A stretch of DNA of 64,000 bases from Cellulomonas xiejunii (GTDB taxonomy: Bacteria > Actinomycetota > Actinomycetes > Actinomycetales > Cellulomonadaceae), in the NCBI RefSeq assembly GCF_024508315.1, contig NZ_CP101987.1, positions 3,162,001 through 3,226,000 of the forward strand, in the 5' to 3' direction. A program made the translations under genes and the position numbers. Shown here piece by piece: positions 8,676 to 17,520 of the stretch (positions within the stretch are counted from its first letter, which is position 1; each line of letters starts with the position of its first letter). The notes under the pieces are model-generated. The model ran no database searches. It was given only the letters and a program-made list of their open reading frames with translations, and had not been told where the DNA came from.

Positions 8676-11105
8676 GTGACCACGCACGCACCGACCCCAC
8701 CAACCGTCGAGCGCGGACCGCGGCCGTCGCGTCCCGCGCCCGCCGCCGCACCCCGTGCCCTCCGACGCTGGGGACCCGCCGTCGCCCGCGCGGCCGAGCC
8801 CGTCCTGGCCGTGGGTGCCGTGGTGGCCGCCGCGAGCACGCTCGCCCCCTTCTTCACGGGGTGGGGCTGGGCCCTTCGCGTGGGGGTCGCCGCGCTGGTC
8901 GGGGCGCTGCTCGCGTGGCTCGTGACGTGGCGGCGGCTGCCCGGGTGGGCGCTCGCGCCCGTCGCGCTGGTGGTGCTCGCGGTGGGCCAGCTGTACGGGC
9001 TCCACGCCTCGCGGACCCTGTACGGGCTGCCGCGCACCGACGCGCTGCGTGCGACCGGCGACGGCCTGCTCTCCGGCTGGGCACGCATGCTCACCGTCAC
9101 GTTGCCCGCGGACGCCACGCCCGACCTGCTGGCGCTGCCCGTCGCGCTCTCGTTCGCGGGCGCGTACGCAGCGGTGCTGCTCGTGCTGCGCACCCGACTG
9201 GTCGTGGGCGTCGCGCTGCCCGCCCTCGTCGTGCTGGCGGCGTGCCTCGCGCTGACCGCAGGGCGCGAGACGTGGGCGCTGGTGCCGACGGCCGCGATGC
9301 TCGGCACCGCCGGGCTGCTCGTCCTCGTCCGTGCCAACCGCGCGTCCACCGACGACGGCGCGAGCCTCGCCGACGCGCACGCCGTCGGCGTCGACCTCGC
9401 CGCCCGGCGCCGCCACTCGACCGCCGGACGCGTGCTCATCGGCCTCCCGGGGGCCGCGGCCGTCGTGGCGCTCGCCGTCCTCGGGACGTCCGCGCTGCCG
9501 CTGGCCGACGGCAGCAACCGCGCCGACCCGCGCGCGGTCTACGAACCGCCCGTGCAGATCGACCAGGGCCTGAGCCCGCTGGTGCAGGTCCGCCCCCAGC
9601 TCACCGAGCCCGCCGTGCCGCTGTACCGGGTGCGTGTGCGGACCGACGGCGACCCGGCCGACGTGAGGCAGGTGCGCCTGGCCGCCCTCGACCGGTTCGA
9701 CGGCGCGCTGTGGACCCAGGCGGGGCGCTTCGTGCTCGCGGGCAGCGAGCTGCCGCACCGCACGACGTACACCGCGGGCGCGGACACCGTGCAGCTCGAC
9801 GTCGAGGTCCTCGCCGGCAGCGGCGTCTTCCTGCCCGTCGTCGGCGAGCCCGTGGCGCTGGCCGGCACGACGGCCGCGCTCGACGAGGTGAGCGGCACGC
9901 TCGTCCCGGCCGGCGCCGACGACGACGCGCCCCGGGTCCAGGACACGTCGTACACGGTGACGAGCCTCGTGGCTCACCTCGACGGCGTGCAGGAGGCCGC
10001 CCCACCTCCCGGCGACGCCGGCCTGGTCGCCCTGCCCCACGTGCCCGAGTGGGTCGGCGAGCGCGCCGACGTGGCGCGCGCCGGCGGTGCGACCCCGTGG
10101 GCACAGCTCGACGCGCTCGCCACGTCCCTGCGGGCGCAGCCCTACGACCCCGAGGGCCTGCCGGGGCACTCCTACGGTGCGATCGAGCGGCTGCTGCGCA
10201 CCGAGGACCCCGCCCACGGGTACGCCGAGCAGCATGCGTCGGCGTTCGCGGTCGTCGCGCGCGCCCTCGGGTACCCCGCACGGGTCGCGGTCGGGTACCG
10301 GCTCGACCCGGCGCGTGCCGTCGACGGCGTCGTCGAGGTCCTCAGCACCGACGTGCACGCGTGGCCGGAGGTGCTGCTCGACGGGTACGGGTGGGTCGCG
10401 TTCGAGCCCACCGACGTGACCAACACCGTCGAGTCGCCGCAGGAGGAGCCCGAGGTCCCGCAGGTCGCCCCCGACGCGGTCGCGCAGCCGGCGCAGGCGG
10501 ACGACACCGCCACGGACGCGGGGAACGAGGTCGCCGGTGGGGTGCTCGCCCGGGTGGCGCGCACGGGTGCCCTGGTCGTGGGTGGGCTCCTGCTGGCCGT
10601 GCTGCTGCTGGCCGCGGGGGTGGTGCTCGCCAAGAGCGTGCGCCGCACGCGGCGACGCACGCGCGGCACCCCGGCACGCCGGGTCGCCGCGGCCTGGCGC
10701 GAGGCGTGCGACGTGCTGCGCGAGCACGGCGTGCCCGTCGCCCTGGCACGCACACCCCTCGAGGTCGCCCGCACGGCCGGCGGCGCAGGCGGAGCCGCGG
10801 CCGCGGCGGCCGACGCCTTCACCGAGCTCGCCACCCTCGTCACCGCGAGCGTGTGCTCGCCTGCCGACCCGACCGACGCGACCGCCCGGCGCGCGTGGGC
10901 GCTGGAGGCCGACGTGCGCCGCCGGCTCGCCGCGCGCACGCCCCTGCCGCGCCGGGTGCTCGCGGCCGTCGACCCGCGGACCCTGCGCGGGCCGCGCACG
11001 CGGCCGGTCGCCGACGCGGCAGCGCCCGGTGCGCGTCCCGGCAGCACGCCCGACCCGGAGCCGGTCCCGGTCGGCGGGCAGGACGGAGCGCGGCGTGCCG
11101 GGTGA
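8676..11105 (+). CDS. TgpA-like transglutaminase-domain membrane protein, catalytic Cys and Asp replaced
   Basis: The 809-residue product begins with several membrane helices in the first 240 residues, continues with an extracytoplasmic region that includes a transglutaminase-like core, then one more helix (LVVGGLLLAVLLLAAGVVLA) and a cytoplasmic tail of about 170 residues. The core reads GYAEQHASAFAVVARALGYP and then HAWPEVLLDGYGWVAFEPTD. In active family members the first motif has Cys where this has Ala (GYA), and the last has Asp where this has Glu (FEPT); the His is kept. The domain is therefore probably non-enzymatic, a state I believe is common in the actinobacterial branch. Third gene of the MoxR operon; its end overlaps the next start by 11 bp. 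Confidence 0.88.
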   Translation: MTTHAPTPPTVERGPRPSRPAPAAAPRALRRWGPAVARAAEPVLAVGAVVAAASTLAPFFTGWGWALRVGVAALVGALLAWLVTWRRLPGWALAPVALVVLAVGQLYGLHASRTLYGLPRTDALRATGDGLLSGWARMLTVTLPADATPDLLALPVALSFAGAYAAVLLVLRTRLVVGVALPALVVLAACLALTAGRETWALVPTAAMLGTAGLLVLVRANRASTDDGASLADAHAVGVDLAARRRHSTAGRVLIGLPGAAAVVALAVLGTSALPLADGSNRADPRAVYEPPVQIDQGLSPLVQVRPQLTEPAVPLYRVRVRTDGDPADVRQVRLAALDRFDGALWTQAGRFVLAGSELPHRTTYTAGADTVQLDVEVLAGSGVFLPVVGEPVALAGTTAALDEVSGTLVPAGADDDAPRVQDTSYTVTSLVAHLDGVQEAAPPPGDAGLVALPHVPEWVGERADVARAGGATPWAQLDALATSLRAQPYDPEGLPGHSYGAIERLLRTEDPAHGYAEQHASAFAVVARALGYPARVAVGYRLDPARAVDGVVEVLSTDVHAWPEVLLDGYGWVAFEPTDVTNTVESPQEEPEVPQVAPDAVAQPAQADDTATDAGNEVAGGVLARVARTGALVVGGLLLAVLLLAAGVVLAKSVRRTRRRTRGTPARRVAAAWREACDVLREHGVPVALARTPLEVARTAGGAGGAAAAAADAFTELATLVTASVCSPADPTDATARRAWALEADVRRRLAARTPLPRRVLAAVDPRTLRGPRTRPVADAAAPGARPGSTPDPEPVPVGGQDGARRAG

Positions 11106-13692
11106 ACGCACGCGCAGGCGCGCGGTGCTCTCCGGCGGCACCGCGCTCGTCGTCGCCGCGCCCCTCGCGCTCGCCGCCGTCACCGGTGGCGGCAACCCCG
11201 CACAGGTCCTCGACCAGCGTTCCGGCGGCGCGTGGGTCGTCAGCGCCGGCGTCGGGCTGCTCTCGCTCGTCGACGGACCGACCGAGGAGATCGCGGCGGC
11301 CGTGTCCGTGCCCGGTGCCGGCCACGCCCTGTCCGTCGCACAGGCCCACCGTGGCACGTACGTCGTCGACGAGGACGCCGGGACGGTCGCGCGCGTCGAC
11401 GACGGCACGTGGACCGTGGGGCGGCCCGTCGCCCTCGGCACCCCCGGCGAGCCGCTCACCGTCCTGCAGAACGACCCGGGGCCGGGGGGTCCGCCGCACG
11501 TCGTGCACGTCGTCGACGCCGGTGCGCGCACCGTCACCCAGGTCGACCCCGTGTCGCTCGACGTCCGTGACGAGACGGCCCTCGCGGCGCAACCCGGCCC
11601 GGGGCAGGCGGCGGTCGCGGACGACGGCGACCTGTGGGTCGTCGACGCCGGGGCCGGCAGCGTCACGACCGTCGCGGAGGGCAGCACGGACGGTGGCGCG
11701 GACGGCAGTGCGGACGGCAGTGCTGACGGCAGTGCGGACCGCCGGACGGCACCCGCGAAGTCCGTGCACCGGACTGCCCTGGCGACCCCGACCGCGCAGG
11801 TGCTGCTCGTGCAGGGGCGGCCGGTGCTCGCCGACCCCGGCACCGGCACGATCGCCGCCCTGGACGGCACCCCCCGCGCCACCGGCTGCCTCGACACCCG
11901 GCCCACCGACACGGCGCAGCTGCTCGGCTCGCGCTCGACGCGCGAGGTGTACGCGGCCGTCGCGGGCGCGCTGCTCGTGGCGGCCGTCGACCGGCAGGAC
12001 TGCACGCGCACGGTCGCCGTGGGCGACCCGGCGACCGCGCGGTTCGGGCCCCTCGCGCAGTCCGGCAGGTACGTCTTCGTCCCCGACCTGTCGACCGGGA
12101 CGACGACGGTCGTCGACACCGTCGACAGCACCACCGCCACCTTCGAGCTCACCGAGCCGGACCACCGGGTCGTGCTCGAGGCCAAGGACGGCCTGGTGTT
12201 CTACGACGACCTCGACGGGCACCGCACGGGCGTGCTGACGCTGCGCGGCGACGTGTGGGTGCAGGCCGCGCTCGACAAGTACGACCCGGCGACCGGCGAG
12301 GGCACCAACGTCGTCGTGCCGCAGGACGAGGGGGCCGCGGGGGGCGCCGACGAGCGGGCCGGCGGACCGGACGCGGGGCAGCCCGAGGACGCCGCGCCGG
12401 ACGCGGACGAGGACCGGCCGGGGCGGGGCGGGGCGCCGCAGGACGGCGCGGCACGAGACGGCGGCCGGCCGGGCCGAGGCGACCCGCCCGGGTCGCGTCC
12501 TGGTCCGGGGCGGACCAACCCGTCCGCCACCCCGACGCGCGGAGCCGCCGAACCGCAGGTCACCGGGCTGTCCGTGGCCCCCGACCCGGTCGTCCTGGGG
12601 CAGCCCGCGACGTTCACCGCGACGGCCACGGGCACCGACGGCGCCACCTGGGCCTGGACGCTCACGGACCCCGGCGGCGGTCCCGTGACCACGTCGGACC
12701 AGCCCACGTCGTTCTCGCACACCCTGCCGCGCGAGGCGGCCGAGGGGACGTACCAGCTGCGCCTGACCGTCACGGTCGGCACGCTGACCGCGACGCGCAC
12801 CCTGCCGGTCGCCGTGCGTCCACCCGGGGTGACGATCACGTCGCTCGCGAGCACCGCGGCGCAGTACCCGCAGCACGTGCCCGCGACCGTCGTCGCGGAG
12901 GTCGCGGACGCACCGCCCGGCGCGACGTGGACGTGGACCGCGGTCAACGACGCGACGGGCGCGGTGACGTTCGCACCGCCGGCCCCCGGGGACCCGTTGC
13001 AGCTCGACACCGTCGGGGGTGTCGGCACGCTCACGGTCACGCTGACCGTCGACGCCGGCAGCAGCCAGGCGACGCGGTCGGTCGACATCCCGGTCGTCTA
13101 CGTGTGCGACCTCCTGGTGCAGACCACCGAGCTGGTCCTGCCGCAGGTCGGCTCGACCGCCGACGTCGTCGTCGGGATCCCCGGCTGCCTCCAGGAGGAC
13201 GTGACGCTCGTCGTGCCGGCATGGCTCAGCGGTGGCGGCACCTACACCCTGTCCCCCTCGGACAACTCGTACCTCACGGTCACCCGCGTCGGGGACCCGC
13301 CGGTGGACGGCCGCAACCCCGGCGCCGTCACCGTCCGGCTGGAGCTCCCGAACCCGCAGGAGAAGACGCTGGACGTCGTCGCGAACGTGCCGCCGGCGAT
13401 CCTCGCGACAGCGGAGATGCCCGGCGGGTACACCACGTGCGTGCGCAACGGCGACGTCACCACGTTCTACGCGAGCTACCGCGACGGCGACCAGGCCGGC
13501 CTGGACGTCGTGCTGACCAACGCCGGGACCGACATCCCGCTGGCCCAGAGCTCCGGCCAGCCCGACACGCTGTACTGGCGGGAGGTGCCCACCGCGACGC
13601 TGTCCGGCGCGGGGTGGACCGTCCGCGCGATCGACTCGTCCGGTGCGCCCTCACCGGTCACCGCCGGCACCAACTCGTGGAGCTGCTGGTAG
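11095..13692 (+). CDS. Large exported beta-rich protein of the MoxR operon
   Basis: The 865-residue product starts with an Arg-rich stretch and a hydrophobic helix (RRRAVLSGG then ALVVAAPLALAAV), which could be a Tat-like signal or a membrane anchor. Residues 40-420 contain beta-propeller-like repeats (for example YVVDEDAGTVARVDDG, LWVVDAGAGSVTTV). A low-complexity Asp/Gly/Pro-rich linker follows, then two or more PKD/FN3-like domains (VSVAPDPVVLGQPATFTATA-type strands) and a final domain ending SWSCW. No catalytic motif is visible. The start GTG 11095 lies inside the end of the preceding gene and has GGAGCG before it. Likely the extracellular, interaction-making component of the MoxR-DUF58-transglutaminase-like system. 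Domain boundaries are estimates. Confidence 0.7.
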   Translation: MPGERTRRRAVLSGGTALVVAAPLALAAVTGGGNPAQVLDQRSGGAWVVSAGVGLLSLVDGPTEEIAAAVSVPGAGHALSVAQAHRGTYVVDEDAGTVARVDDGTWTVGRPVALGTPGEPLTVLQNDPGPGGPPHVVHVVDAGARTVTQVDPVSLDVRDETALAAQPGPGQAAVADDGDLWVVDAGAGSVTTVAEGSTDGGADGSADGSADGSADRRTAPAKSVHRTALATPTAQVLLVQGRPVLADPGTGTIAALDGTPRATGCLDTRPTDTAQLLGSRSTREVYAAVAGALLVAAVDRQDCTRTVAVGDPATARFGPLAQSGRYVFVPDLSTGTTTVVDTVDSTTATFELTEPDHRVVLEAKDGLVFYDDLDGHRTGVLTLRGDVWVQAALDKYDPATGEGTNVVVPQDEGAAGGADERAGGPDAGQPEDAAPDADEDRPGRGGAPQDGAARDGGRPGRGDPPGSRPGPGRTNPSATPTRGAAEPQVTGLSVAPDPVVLGQPATFTATATGTDGATWAWTLTDPGGGPVTTSDQPTSFSHTLPREAAEGTYQLRLTVTVGTLTATRTLPVAVRPPGVTITSLASTAAQYPQHVPATVVAEVADAPPGATWTWTAVNDATGAVTFAPPAPGDPLQLDTVGGVGTLTVTLTVDAGSSQATRSVDIPVVYVCDLLVQTTELVLPQVGSTADVVVGIPGCLQEDVTLVVPAWLSGGGTYTLSPSDNSYLTVTRVGDPPVDGRNPGAVTVRLELPNPQEKTLDVVANVPPAILATAEMPGGYTTCVRNGDVTTFYASYRDGDQAGLDVVLTNAGTDIPLAQSSGQPDTLYWREVPTATLSGAGWTVRAIDSSGAPSPVTAGTNSWSCW
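11696..11741 (+). repeat. Short in-frame tandem repeat (GSAD units)
   Basis: Inside the propeller-like protein a roughly 12-nt unit (GGCAGTGCGGAC and variants) recurs about three to four times, giving GGADGSADGSADGSAD in the product. It probably expands or contracts by slippage and sits in a surface loop. Confidence 0.75.
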
Positions 13693-13737
13693 ACGACGCG
13701 TATCAGCAGGCACGCCCGCGCCCCCTCCACCGTGGAC

Positions 13738-13772
13738 GGGCGCACCGCCGGTGGAGGGCCGGCGGTGCGCCC
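13738..13772. terminator. Perfect 14-bp hairpin between convergent genes
   Basis: GGGCGCACCGCCGG (13738-13751) is repeated as an exact inverted copy at 13759-13772 with a 7-nt loop. It lies between the end of the MoxR operon and the end of the dynamin-like pair, so it is well placed to act as a bidirectional terminator. No T-tract follows, which is usual in high-GC actinobacteria. Confidence 0.8.
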
Positions 13773-13794
13773 GCACGGGGACGGGCGCGCGCCG

Positions 13795-15342
13795 TCACCG
13801 GGTCGCGAGCCCCTCGCACGTGCGCCGCAGCACCTCGGCGACCCGACGCACGTCCGGCCCGGCGAACGGGTGCGCCGCCCGCCGCTGCCACGCCCGCAAC
13901 GCACCGACGGCGGCCGCACGCACCTCGGGCTCGCCGTCCGGCCGCGCGGACGTGACCGCACCGTCCTCGCCGAGGGGCGGCGGCGGTCGCACCTGTGACC
14001 AGTCCTGCGCCGACCAGTCCTGCGCCGCATCCGGGCAGGCCGGCGGCAGGCCCAGCCGCGTGCGCGGGTCGTCGCCCTGCGCACCGAGCAGGCGCTCCGC
14101 CTCGTCGCGCGCGTCGTCGTCGCCCACGTCCAGCTCGCCCGTGCGCAGGTCCGCGAGCAGCCGCAGCTCGACCAGGTCGTGCGCGGCGGCGACGACCTCC
14201 TCGCACCGCCGCGCCAGGCGGTCGGCCCCGGTGACGGGAGCCCGGGCCACGAGGTTCTCGACGGACCGCAGCGCACGCTGCGCCTGCAGCACGCCCGACC
14301 GCGCGACGAACCGGCGCAGCAGCAGGTCACGCACGTCGTCGAGCCCGCTGGCGACGCGCAGCACCGCGGCGAGCCCCGCCGCGTCGGTGACCGTCCCCGC
14401 GCGCACCGCACCGACCGCGAGCCGGACCCCGAACAGACCCAGGTCGTCGAGCAGGACCGCGCGCGCGTCGGCGGAGACGGACCCGTCGCCGCGCAGGAAC
14501 CTGTCGGCCGACAGCAGCACATGCGCGGGCTCCCCCGCGAGCGCCTCGACGTGCGTGTACCGGGCCTGGGTGAGCTCGACCGCCGCAAGTCCCAGCAGCC
14601 CGCAGACCGGCACGACCGTCTGCACCAGCGCCCGCACGCGAGGGTCCAGGCGGTACCGGGCCGCGATGCGCTCGGCCGTCGCCAGCGCGTCCTCGCGGCC
14701 GCCGCCCGTCTCGTCCGCACGGGACAGCACCCCGACGGCGTTGACGGGTGTGACGGCCCACGTGTCGTCCTCGGAGTGGAAGGCCCGCAGGAAGTCGACG
14801 TCGGACGCGTGGACCTGCCGCAGCAGGTAGAGCACAGCGTCGGCGCCGTCGGCGCCCTCGTCGTCCCCCAGCAGGAAGTCCTGGGTCCGCACCGACACCT
14901 CCGCGCGCGCCGACGCGAGCCCCGGGGTGTCGACGAGCGTCAGGCGCTCGAGGCGGGACGACGGGTACTCCACGACGAGGCGCGCGACGTCCTCCACGGC
15001 CAGCGCACCCAGGTCGACGCGGGTCTGCCCGCTCTCCCGGACGAACGCGACCTGCCGGCGCTCGCCCGTCGGCAGCACCGCCCAGGCCCGGGCCGCCGGC
15101 CCGTCGACGTACGTCGTGACCAGGCGCGTGCACTCGGTGGCGTCCGTGGCCGCGAGGCGCTGGCCGACCAGGGCGTTCAACAGCGTGGACTTGCCTGCCT
15201 TGACGCGCCCTGCGAACGCCACGCGCAGCGGCCCGTCGAGGCGCTGCCTCGCGGCGGTGAGCGCCGCCGCGTGCGGCGTACCCGCGTACGCCTCGGCCGC
15301 GTCGCACAGCAGACCGCGGACCGCGTCGACGGTGCCGGTCAC
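13795..15342 (-). CDS. Dynamin-like GTPase, second gene of pair
   Basis: The 515-residue product has the GTPase signatures of bacterial dynamin-like proteins: G1 AGRVKAGKSTLLNAL, G3 LVDTPGLASARAE and a G4-like SRADE, followed by a helical C-terminal half. No clear membrane helix is seen, so membrane contact may depend on its partner. Bacterial dynamin-like proteins are commonly encoded as pairs that work together in membrane remodelling or protection, for example at sporulation septa in Streptomyces. The GTG start overlaps the stop of the upstream dynamin-like gene (GTGA), so the two are coupled. Specific role here is unknown. Confidence 0.87.
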   Translation of the reverse strand: MTGTVDAVRGLLCDAAEAYAGTPHAAALTAARQRLDGPLRVAFAGRVKAGKSTLLNALVGQRLAATDATECTRLVTTYVDGPAARAWAVLPTGERRQVAFVRESGQTRVDLGALAVEDVARLVVEYPSSRLERLTLVDTPGLASARAEVSVRTQDFLLGDDEGADGADAVLYLLRQVHASDVDFLRAFHSEDDTWAVTPVNAVGVLSRADETGGGREDALATAERIAARYRLDPRVRALVQTVVPVCGLLGLAAVELTQARYTHVEALAGEPAHVLLSADRFLRGDGSVSADARAVLLDDLGLFGVRLAVGAVRAGTVTDAAGLAAVLRVASGLDDVRDLLLRRFVARSGVLQAQRALRSVENLVARAPVTGADRLARRCEEVVAAAHDLVELRLLADLRTGELDVGDDDARDEAERLLGAQGDDPRTRLGLPPACPDAAQDWSAQDWSQVRPPPPLGEDGAVTSARPDGEPEVRAAAVGALRAWQRRAAHPFAGPDVRRVAEVLRRTCEGLATR

Positions 15343-17222
15343 GTCGGCCCCTGCGGCACCGGCACCGTCGCGCGCCGGGCGGCGAGCAGGGGTGCGAGCA
15401 GACCCTCCGTGCGCGCCGCGAGATCGCGCAGCCTCGCCAGCTCGGCGTCGACCCGCGCCGTCCGCGCCTGACGTGCCGCGTCGTCCTGCGTGATCGCGGT
15501 CGACAGCTGCTCGACCGTCGCGGTGGCCGTCGCGAGCAGCTCCGCGGCGCGCGCCGCGTACGTCTCGCGCAGGAGCCGCTGCAGGCCGCGCACCGCCGCA
15601 CGGCTCTGCTTGCGGGCCGCGGTGTCGACCTCCTCGAGGTACGCACCGACGGCCCGCTCGGTCTCGGCGCGCAGCGCACGCAGCTGCCCCTCGCGGGCGG
15701 CGTGCCACGACCTGCCCGCGAGCACCGCGGACAGCACCACCGCCACGGGCAGCACGACGGGCAGCGCGAGCCCCAGGACCAGACCTGCGCCGTGGCTGAT
15801 CATCGCGCCGGCCGACCCGCCGCGCAGCGCGACCAGCCCCAGGTCCAGGCGCGACGTGCGGGTCCCGGGCGCGGCGACGAACGCGACGTCCACGCCGCCC
15901 GCTCCGTCACCGCCCGTCGCGACGCCCTGCCGCAGCTCCCACGCCGCCGAGCCGAACTGCTCGGCCACCGTGTCGGCCACCTGGTCCGCGTGCGTGCGCA
16001 CGAGCGCCTGGTGGTCCAGCAGGGCGGCGGTCGTGCGCTGCTGGAGCCACGGCCCCAGGTCGGCCTCCAGCCGCGCTGCCGGCAGCTCGGCGATGTGCGC
16101 GACGGCGTCGCGGCGCAGCGCCCGCAGCCGCACCGTGAGGTCCGACTCCACCTCGGAGGCCAGGTCCGACGTGCGGTCGAACAGGACCTGCTGCCACCGC
16201 GCGCCGACCCCGCGCAGGTCGGTCGCGCGGGTTCGCGCCTGCTCCCACGCGGCCCGGCGCTCACGGGCCGTGGCGTCGTCGTGCAGCGCGGCGCGCTCGG
16301 CGGTCAGGGTCGTGAGGAGCTGGCCCAGGGTGCTGGCTGCCACCGCCGCAGCCGCCGCCTCACCCGTCCCGGCGGCGCGCACCCGCTCGTCCAGGAGCCG
16401 CGCCGCGAGCGCCGGGTAGCCGGACTCGGCGAGGAGGTCGCGGTCCTGCGTGCGCAGACCCGCGTGGCGCAGGGGCGCCGACAGCCCGAGGACGTCCGCG
16501 CGCACGCCCGCGACGCGCAGGTGGTGCACGTCGGCGTCGCGGATACGCCGCCAGTGGGCGAACAGGTCGGTGCGCGTCAGGGCCACCAGCACGACCGGGC
16601 ACAGGGCCGCCGCCTGCCGCAGCAGCTCCAGCTCGGCGGCACCGAGCTCGGAGCCGGCGTCGGTGACGAAGAGCAGCGCGTCGGCCACCGCGAGGCTCCG
16701 CAGCGCGACACCGGCGTGCGACGACGCCAGCCCGCCGCTGATGCCCGGGGTGTCGACGAGCACGAGGCCGCCGCGCAGCAGCTCGCGCGGGAGGCGGATC
16801 TCCACGGCCCGGCCGGCAGTCCCCGCACCGTGCGCCGTCCGGTCGTCGCCGGTGGCCTCGTCCGGCAGCACGGGGACGGCATGGCCGGTCGCTGCCGTCG
16901 GGACGTCGGCAGGCACGACCTCGCCGAGCGTCGGGGAGTCCGGCTGCTCCTCGGCGAGCACCCGCGCGGAGACCCGCTCGCCCCACCGCACGTACGTCGG
17001 GACGGCTGTGGCCACGTCGGCATCGGTCGCGCACACCCGCGCTCCGAGCAGCGCGTTGACCAGCGAGCTCTTGCCCTTCTTGAACTCGCCGCACACCACC
17101 ACCCGGAAGGCCGGGTCCGCGAGCCGCGCCCGCGCGGCCCGCGCACGCTGCACCAGGTCCGCGCGCTCGGCCCGGGCGGCGGCGTCCGCCACCGCGTCGA
17201 GCAGCCGCTCCACGTCCCCCAT
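15339..17222 (-). CDS. Dynamin-like GTPase with membrane hairpin, first gene of pair
   Basis: The 627-residue product has G1 CGEFKKGKSSLVNALLG, G3 LVDTPGISGG and G4-like TRTDLFAHW, then long helical segments and a hydrophobic hairpin (AGLVLGLALPVVLPVAVVLS, about residues 470-495) typical of dynamin-like proteins that insert into membranes. The ATG at 17222 is preceded by GTGGGAG about 9 nt upstream. The much longer open frame to 17357 runs through a C-rich non-coding repeat region and is rejected. Coupled to the second GTPase by a 4-bp overlap; the pair forms a two-gene operon convergent with the MoxR operon. Confidence 0.87.
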   Translation of the reverse strand: MGDVERLLDAVADAAARAERADLVQRARAARARLADPAFRVVVCGEFKKGKSSLVNALLGARVCATDADVATAVPTYVRWGERVSARVLAEEQPDSPTLGEVVPADVPTAATGHAVPVLPDEATGDDRTAHGAGTAGRAVEIRLPRELLRGGLVLVDTPGISGGLASSHAGVALRSLAVADALLFVTDAGSELGAAELELLRQAAALCPVVLVALTRTDLFAHWRRIRDADVHHLRVAGVRADVLGLSAPLRHAGLRTQDRDLLAESGYPALAARLLDERVRAAGTGEAAAAAVAASTLGQLLTTLTAERAALHDDATARERRAAWEQARTRATDLRGVGARWQQVLFDRTSDLASEVESDLTVRLRALRRDAVAHIAELPAARLEADLGPWLQQRTTAALLDHQALVRTHADQVADTVAEQFGSAAWELRQGVATGGDGAGGVDVAFVAAPGTRTSRLDLGLVALRGGSAGAMISHGAGLVLGLALPVVLPVAVVLSAVLAGRSWHAAREGQLRALRAETERAVGAYLEEVDTAARKQSRAAVRGLQRLLRETYAARAAELLATATATVEQLSTAITQDDAARQARTARVDAELARLRDLAARTEGLLAPLLAARRATVPVPQGPT

Positions 17223-17280
17223 CACCGCATGCTCCCACCACCCCCGCCCCCCACGACCGGAGCACCCCCACCATGCCCCA

Positions 17281-17413
17281 ACAGGCACCCCACCCCCCCA
17301 ACCCCCACCCCCCCACCCGCGAGAGTGCAATCCAGTCACCCCCACCCCCACCCCCACGGCGAGAGTGCAATCCAGTGACCGCTACCCCCGCGCGCGAAAG
17401 CGCTCCGGTCACC
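17281..17413 (-). promoter_or_regulatory. Leader region with 22-bp direct repeats and G-runs upstream of the dynamin-like pair
   Basis: Two near-identical 22-bp units, GCGAGAGTGCAATCCAGT followed by C/G and ACC, occur at 17319-17340 and 17359-17380, exactly 40 bp apart; a degenerate third starts at 17394. On the minus strand, the coding strand of the GTPases, the unit reads TGGATTGCACTCTCGC. Between and beside the copies there are several runs of 3 to 8 G on the minus strand (C-runs on plus, 17285-17356). The position, 97-190 bp upstream of the ATG at 17222, suggests operators or a structured leader. Function is inferred only. Confidence 0.55.
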
Positions 17414-17457
17414 CCCGACCCCTGCCCTCCTCCCGGCGCGACGGGTGAAAACCCCCA

Positions 17458-17496
17458 CGTTGAGCGGGCGTTGACCCGGTGTGGAGGCTGCGTTGA
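17458..17496 (+). promoter_or_regulatory. Three phased CGTTGA direct repeats upstream of the LuxR-type gene
   Basis: CGTTGA occurs at 17458-17463, 17469-17474 and 17491-17496, with start-to-start distances of 11 and 22 bp, close to one and two helical turns. The array ends 25 bp before the ATG at 17521. Same-face spacing is typical of binding sites for a multimeric regulator; autoregulation by the downstream LuxR-type protein is one possibility. Confidence 0.45.
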
Positions 17497-17520
17497 GGGG
17501 TCGACGGGACGCTCCTGGGC

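Noticed and set aside
8481..12185. 1234-codon open frame on the minus strand opposite the TgpA-like and exported protein genes
   Set aside because: Arg/Gly/Ala-rich, no domain motif, and fully antisense to two well-supported genes; a product of high GC.
17319..17413. CRISPR-like repeats
   Set aside because: Only two good copies and one degenerate, spacers are C-rich low complexity, and no cas genes are present.
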